From the NCBI RefSeq assembly GCF_002737755.1, contig NZ_PEGH01000019.1, forward strand, positions 1 to 64,000: 64,000 bases of DNA, in the 5' to 3' direction. The stretch is from Caulobacter sp. BP25 (GTDB taxonomy: Bacteria; Pseudomonadota; Alphaproteobacteria; Caulobacterales; Caulobacteraceae). Under the pieces are notes generated by a model that made no database searches, was not told the DNA's origin, and saw only the letters and a program-made list of their open reading frames with translations. The position numbers were made by a program, and so were the translations under genes. Below are positions 60,585 through 64,000 of the stretch, piece after piece (the first letter of the stretch is position 1; each line of letters starts with the position of its first letter).

Positions 60585-60854
60585 CTAGGCCGGACGCGAG
60601 ATCGTCGCGGACGCCTGGGCGCCGTGACCGTAGCGCGAGGGTCCGCCATAGACGGTGATCTCGCACAGGATGTCGCCCCCCTCCTCTGCCGCCCAGATAT
60701 AGCTGCGCTCCACCTCGACGTAGCGGCCGGCGGGCGAAATCCCTTCGAAGGTGTCGCCCCAGGGGATTATCGCGCGAAGATCCTGCCACCGCAGGGTCAG
60801 GGCCCGCGAAAGCTCGTCGCGGGCCATCGCCTCCAGATCGGGATCGTCCGCCAC
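60585..60854 (-). CDS. Small conserved-looking protein, unknown
   Basis: 89 residues from GTG 60854, four bases after the DUF3297 stop, with GAGG overlapping the end of that gene as ribosome binding site. Sequence runs M-A-D-D-P-D-L-E-A-M-A-R-D-E-L to V-E-R-S-Y-I-W-A-A-E-E-G-G-D-I-L, suggesting a small alpha/beta fold. No family recognised. Operon partner of DUF3297. Confidence 0.6.
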   Translation of the reverse strand: MADDPDLEAMARDELSRALTLRWQDLRAIIPWGDTFEGISPAGRYVEVERSYIWAAEEGGDILCEITVYGGPSRYGHGAQASATISRPA

Positions 60855-60858
60855 GCCC

Positions 60859-61107
60859 TCAGCCTTCGGCGGTGTCGCGGAAATAGGCCTCGACCTCGCC
60901 CTGCAGCTTGATGGTCATCGGATTGCCCTTGCGGTCCAGCGTCTTGCCGGCTGCGACGCGCACCCACTTTTCGCTGATGCAGTATTCCTCGACGTTGGTT
61001 TTCTCGACGCCCTTGAAACGGATGCCGATGCCGCGTTCGAGCAGATCAGCGTCATAGTAGGGGCTGTCGGGGTTGACGGAGAGGCGGTCGGGAGGCGTGT
61101 CGCTCAT
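60859..61107 (-). CDS. DUF3297 family protein
   Basis: 82 residues, full-length DUF3297: M-S-D-T-P-P-D-R-L-S-V-N-P-x-S-P-Y-Y, G-I-R-F-K-G, V-E-E-Y-C-I-S-E-K-W-V-R, L-D-R-K-G-N-P-M-T-I-K-L-x-G. A small cytoplasmic protein of unknown role common in proteobacteria. Followed closely by the 89-residue gene. Confidence 0.9.
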   Translation of the reverse strand: MSDTPPDRLSVNPDSPYYDADLLERGIGIRFKGVEKTNVEEYCISEKWVRVAAGKTLDRKGNPMTIKLQGEVEAYFRDTAEG

Positions 61108-61207
61108 GGTCTTCCAGCTTTTATGCGGGCGCGGGCCCGTGTCTTGGCCGGCGGTGATACCCACGAAACGCCGAAAGTCCAAATCGACGCCTCCCGTTCT
61201 CTCCAGG

Positions 61208-61678
61208 CTAGTCCTGCTGATCGTCCTTGACCGGATCGGCCGCCGACACCGCGCCATCGTTGTTGGTGTCGTGATGGGTGAACATCCGCCAGCCCGAATA
61301 GTCGAACTCGGCCTTGGTGATCGCGCCGCTTTTGTCGCTGTCCAGCACGTGGAAGCGCACGTCGGTCTGGCGCATCTGACGCTCGCGCTCCTCCGTCTTC
61401 TTTTCCGGCGTGCGGTCCGAAGCGGCCAGCTTCTTCTCCAGACGAGCCTTGAACTCGTTGACGTATTCGGCCTGGGACAGGGTTCCGTTGCCGTCGGCGT
61501 CGGTGGCCGAGAACTGGATCGCGCGGGTGGCGGCGTACTCGTCCTTGGTGACGACGCCGTCGCCGTTCTGGTCCTGCTCCTTGATGAAGGTGTCACGAGC
61601 GTGAGAGGCGGCGCTGGCCGCTCCGGCCAGCAACGAGGCCGTCAGCGCGACGCCGGCGAAGAGGATTCGGGTGTTCAT
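61208..61678 (-). CDS. Secreted four EF-hand protein
   Basis: 156 residues with a signal peptide (cleavage near A-A-S-A-A-S). Four calcium-binding loops: D-Q-N-G-D-G-V-V-T-K-D-E, D-A-D-G-N-G-T-L-S-Q-A-E, D-S-D-K-S-G-A-I-T-K-A-E and D-T-N-N-D-G-A-V-S-A-A-D; the fourth ends in Asp rather than Glu. Periplasmic calcium binding is likely. 14 bases after the DUF4198 gene, so both are probably under the Fur box upstream. Confidence 0.88.
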   Translation of the reverse strand: MNTRILFAGVALTASLLAGAASAASHARDTFIKEQDQNGDGVVTKDEYAATRAIQFSATDADGNGTLSQAEYVNEFKARLEKKLAASDRTPEKKTEERERQMRQTDVRFHVLDSDKSGAITKAEFDYSGWRMFTHHDTNNDGAVSAADPVKDDQQD

Positions 61679-61692
61679 GTCGTGTCCTTGGA

Positions 61693-62475
61693 TCAACGGA
61701 GAGATTCGAACGTCAGCGCGTAGGTGTGGCTCTGACCGGGTTGACCGACGCCACCCGCGACGCGGTGGCGGGCCTGGATCTGGTAGACGCCCGAACGCTC
61801 GACCTTGATGGCCACCCGCCCCTTGGCGTCGCTGGTGAAGGTCTTCGGCGCGGCCTTGGCGTCAGCGTAACGGTCATCGGCGGCGCTCAGCGTGACGGCC
61901 AGACCCGCCAGAGGCTTGCCGTCGAACAGGGCCTCGAAAACCGCGTCCTGGCCCGTGATGATCTTGCTGGGATGGGTCACCGCCCGGAACTCCAGACCCT
62001 TGCCCGCCGGCGCGAGCGCCGCGTCGCTGGGCGCGCCGCGCGTGACATAGACCTCGGCGGTCGTGATGCTTTGCATGTCGATGGCGTCGGCCGGCGCCTT
62101 GCCGCCCTCGAAGAACTTCCATTCGCCATCGACCAGGGCGGCCTTAGCGACCCGACCGGCGCGCTGGCCCGTCGTGATGCGGTAGGTTCCCGGCTTCTCC
62201 GTCACGACCTCGGCGATCGCCAGCTGACGCAGATAGGTCGGCGTCAGCGGCGTACGAGCGCCATCCGGTCCGATCACGGCGTAGGTATCGGACTTCATCA
62301 CGACTTCGGGCGTGAAGAAGCTTTCGGTGAAGGCCCCCTCCACCGTCACAAGCGTGCGGTCCGAGGCGTCGAAGACGCTGGGCAGGAGGTAGGGCGAATG
62401 GGCTTGGGCCGCCGGCGCGGCCAGTCCCAGCAGCAGCGCGCCGCCAATCAGGCCGGCCCGAAAAGAACGGATCAT
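61693..62475 (-). CDS. Secreted DUF4198 protein
   Basis: 260 residues with a signal peptide (cleavage A-Q-A-H-S). DUF4198 proteins, with an early H-S-P-Y-L-L-P, are periplasmic beta-rich proteins often found beside metal-uptake receptors. Start ATG 62475 has AAGGA ten bases before it. Divergent from the TonB-dependent receptor over a Fur box, so a role in iron acquisition is likely. Followed by the EF-hand gene. Confidence 0.8.
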   Translation of the reverse strand: MIRSFRAGLIGGALLLGLAAPAAQAHSPYLLPSVFDASDRTLVTVEGAFTESFFTPEVVMKSDTYAVIGPDGARTPLTPTYLRQLAIAEVVTEKPGTYRITTGQRAGRVAKAALVDGEWKFFEGGKAPADAIDMQSITTAEVYVTRGAPSDAALAPAGKGLEFRAVTHPSKIITGQDAVFEALFDGKPLAGLAVTLSAADDRYADAKAAPKTFTSDAKGRVAIKVERSGVYQIQARHRVAGGVGQPGQSHTYALTFESLR

Positions 62476-62519
62476 CGAGGTCATCCTTGGCGCCGCTCCA
62501 ACGCGGCGCCATCCCGATA

Positions 62520-62548
62520 TTGCGATTGGTTCTGAGAATCAATTGCAA
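62520..62548. promoter_or_regulatory. Fur box between DUF4198 and receptor genes
   Basis: TTGCGATTGGTTCT-G-AGAATCAATTGCAA: 14-base arms with two mismatches. It has the GAATC/TTGC pattern of Fur sites and is AT-rich for this genome. It lies 45 bases from the DUF4198 start and about 88 from the receptor start. Confidence 0.7.
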
Positions 62549-62597
62549 ATAGCTTGACCGCGTGTCCCGGTCGCTCTAACCCCCATCGCCACAAAAT

Positions 62598-62612
62598 TGC
62601 GAATAGCTCGCA
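62598..62612 (+). promoter_or_regulatory. Second inverted repeat before the receptor gene, Fur-like
   Basis: TGCGA-ATAGC-TCGCA, perfect 5-base arms, 24 bases before the ATG. It resembles the TGC...GCA ends of Fur sites, so it may be a weaker second site. Confidence 0.35.
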
Positions 62613-62635
62613 TCTTACCATCGAAGGGGATATCG

Positions 62636-64000
62636 ATGTCTCGCCTGAAGCTGGCCGCCCTGGCTGCCGCCTCGACCGCCGCTCTGCTCGCCTCGACCGC
62701 TCAAGCGGCCGACAACGCCGCCGCCTCCGTCGACGCCACGGAAGTCGACAAGGTCACGGTGACGGCTACACGTTCCGAACGACCGATCTCAAAAGCGCCG
62801 GCGACGGTCAGCGTCATCTCGGCGGACGAAATGGAAGACGGGCTGGTCAAGGACATCAAGGACCTGGTCCGCGACGAACCTGGCGTCGCGGTGCGCACCG
62901 CCCCCGCCCGCTTCACCGCCGCCGGGGCCTCGACGGGTCGCGACGGCAACGCCGGCTTCAACATCCGGGGCCTGGAAGGCAATCGCGTGCTGATCGTGGT
63001 CGACGGCGTGCGCGTCCCGGACGGCTTCGCTTTCGGGGCCCAGTCGACCGGTCGCGGCGACTATGTGGATCTCGATATCCTGAAATCCGTGGAGATCGTC
63101 CGCGGCCCCGCCTCGGCGCTCTATGGCGCGGACGGCCTGGCCGGTTCGGTCAGCTTCATCACCAAGGACCCGTCGGACATCCTCAAGCCCGGCCAGAACG
63201 TCGCCGGCCGCGCCCGGGCATCCTACGCTTCGGCCGACGAAAGCTGGAGCGAGAGCCTGGTCCTGGCGGGCCGCTCGGACCGCTGGGAAGCGATGTTGGC
63301 CTATACCCGTCGCGACGGCGAAGGCCAGAAGACGGCCGGAACCAACGACTCGGCCAACACCGACCGCACCACCGCCAATCCGGAGGACAACAAGTCCAAC
63401 GCGGTTCTCGGGAAGCTGATCTACAGCCCCAATGACAAGAACCGCTTCCGCCTGACTGTCGACCACCTGGACCGCGACGTCGACTGGACGGTGCTTTCGG
63501 CCATCGCCAAACCGCCGCTGGCCTCGACCAGCGTGATCGGCCTGACCGCCTTCGACCGGATGAAGCGCGACCGCGTCAGTCTGGATCACCGGTTCGACGG
63601 CGGCCAAGGCCTGATCGAGGCGGCCCAGACGACGCTCTACTGGCAGCGCAGCAAGACCCGACAGTTCTCGGCGGAAGACCGCAACACCGCCGCCGACCGC
63701 ACCCGGGACGCGACCTTCGACAACCGGGTGTTCGGCGCGGGCGTCGAGCTGCACAGCCGCTTCGAGACCGGCGCCTTCAAGCATGAGGTTGTCTGGGGCG
63801 GCGACGCCTCGATCACCCGCCAGCAGGGCACGCGCGACGGCACGGTCCCGCCGAGCGGCGAGACCTTCCCCGGCAAGGCTTTCCCCACCACCGACTTCAC
63901 CCTGGGCGGCCTCTATGTGCAGGACGAGATCACAGCCGGCCCGGTGACGATCTACCCCGCCGTGCGCTTCGACTATTACAAGCTGGATCCTAAGGCCGAT
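62636..64000 (+). CDS. TonB-dependent receptor, haem/hemoglobin type, 3' end outside the window
   Basis: 455 codons are visible without a stop; the gene runs past the window. Signal peptide M-S-R-L-K-L-A-A-L-A-A-A (cleavage A-Q-A-A), TonB box-like V-D-K-V-T-V-T-A-T-R, plug domain with D-L-V-R-D-E-P-G-V, F-N-I-R-G-L-E-G-N-R-V-L-I-V-V-D-G-V-R, and V-E-I-V-R-G-P-A-S-A-L-Y-G, then the start of the beta barrel. The plug matches the haem receptor (HutA/HmuR-like) group. GAAGGGGATATCG precedes the ATG. A Fur box upstream supports iron control. Confidence 0.92.
   Translation, partial: MSRLKLAALAAASTAALLASTAQAADNAAASVDATEVDKVTVTATRSERPISKAPATVSVISADEMEDGLVKDIKDLVRDEPGVAVRTAPARFTAAGASTGRDGNAGFNIRGLEGNRVLIVVDGVRVPDGFAFGAQSTGRGDYVDLDILKSVEIVRGPASALYGADGLAGSVSFITKDPSDILKPGQNVAGRARASYASADESWSESLVLAGRSDRWEAMLAYTRRDGEGQKTAGTNDSANTDRTTANPEDNKSNAVLGKLIYSPNDKNRFRLTVDHLDRDVDWTVLSAIAKPPLASTSVIGLTAFDRMKRDRVSLDHRFDGGQGLIEAAQTTLYWQRSKTRQFSAEDRNTAADRTRDATFDNRVFGAGVELHSRFETGAFKHEVVWGGDASITRQQGTRDGTVPPSGETFPGKAFPTTDFTLGGLYVQDEITAGPVTIYPAVRFDYYKLDPKAD

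Noticed and set aside
62554-63435. 293-residue Arg-rich frame at the receptor locus
   Set aside because: Out-of-frame shadow; the true frame from 62636 encodes the receptor plug without interruption.
1-64000. CRISPR arrays, rRNA genes, insertion sequences, plasmid or phage replication genes
   Set aside because: No regularly spaced direct repeats, no rRNA-like sequence, no transposase or integrase frames seen.

Overview
The window looks like chromosomal DNA of a Caulobacter species (Caulobacterales, Alphaproteobacteria), close to C. crescentus/vibrioides. It is GC-rich with Caulobacter-type codon use. It carries near-textbook versions of four cell-cycle proteins known from that genus: DivK and PleD (overlapping pair, 13.0-14.7 kb), MipZ (28.3-29.1 kb) and SpmX (41.6-42.8 kb). 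There is no phage, transposase, integrase or CRISPR array. The one trace of mobile DNA is a tiny islet at a tRNA-Leu gene near 58 kb.

Layout. 0-10.5 kb: the 3' part of topA (frame broken four times near the window start), a small membrane protein, a degenerate secreted alpha/beta hydrolase, rnr, a CE2-like esterase, an aminotransferase, an M20 amidohydrolase and a NUDIX hydrolase. 10.6-20.6 kb: rpmG, a PafA-type phosphatase, the divK-pleD operon, a HAD/ROK pair, dinB with a zinc ribbon, and clpS-clpA. 20.6-30.5 kb: HIT and PPOX proteins, a tightly overlapping RidA/phosphodiesterase/acyltransferase operon, a phasin with PhaR-type operator sequences, a D,D-carboxypeptidase with SPOR domain, a membrane J-protein, mipZ and panC. 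31.2-41.5 kb: leucine/isovalerate degradation genes (ivd, mccB, methylglutaconyl-CoA hydratase, mccA) with a DUF3667 membrane protein inserted in the operon, plus a patatin with a cNMP domain and several very small genes. 41.5-48.6 kb: spmX behind a sigma-54 promoter, mgtE, tRNA-Leu(GAG), fliN, lipB, two DUF805 proteins and pccA. 48.7-57.8 kb: secreted and envelope proteins, including a 1259-residue LamG protein with an unrecognised main domain coupled to a HbpS/GlcG-like protein, and a second, Tat-exported LamG protein. Both LamG genes carry the same LacI-type operator core. 57.9-64 kb: the tRNA-Leu(CAA) islet, an S58 peptidase, a MarR regulator, small conserved proteins, and a divergent Fur-box locus (DUF4198 and EF-hand proteins on one side, a TonB-dependent receptor running off the window on the other).

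How the genes work together. DivK-PleD, MipZ and SpmX belong to the polar development and division-site circuit; the sequence shows a candidate CtrA box before divK and a sigma-54 -24/-12 element before spmX. Ivd, MccAB and the hydratase form most of the leucine branch down to HMG-CoA, and PccA handles propionyl-CoA. The most promising undescribed material is the LamG pair with shared operators, the 22-residue ORF behind an almost perfect anti-16S ribosome binding site, a candidate small RNA near 31.0 kb, and a heptanucleotide repeat abutting the ribosome binding site of the DUF3667 gene.
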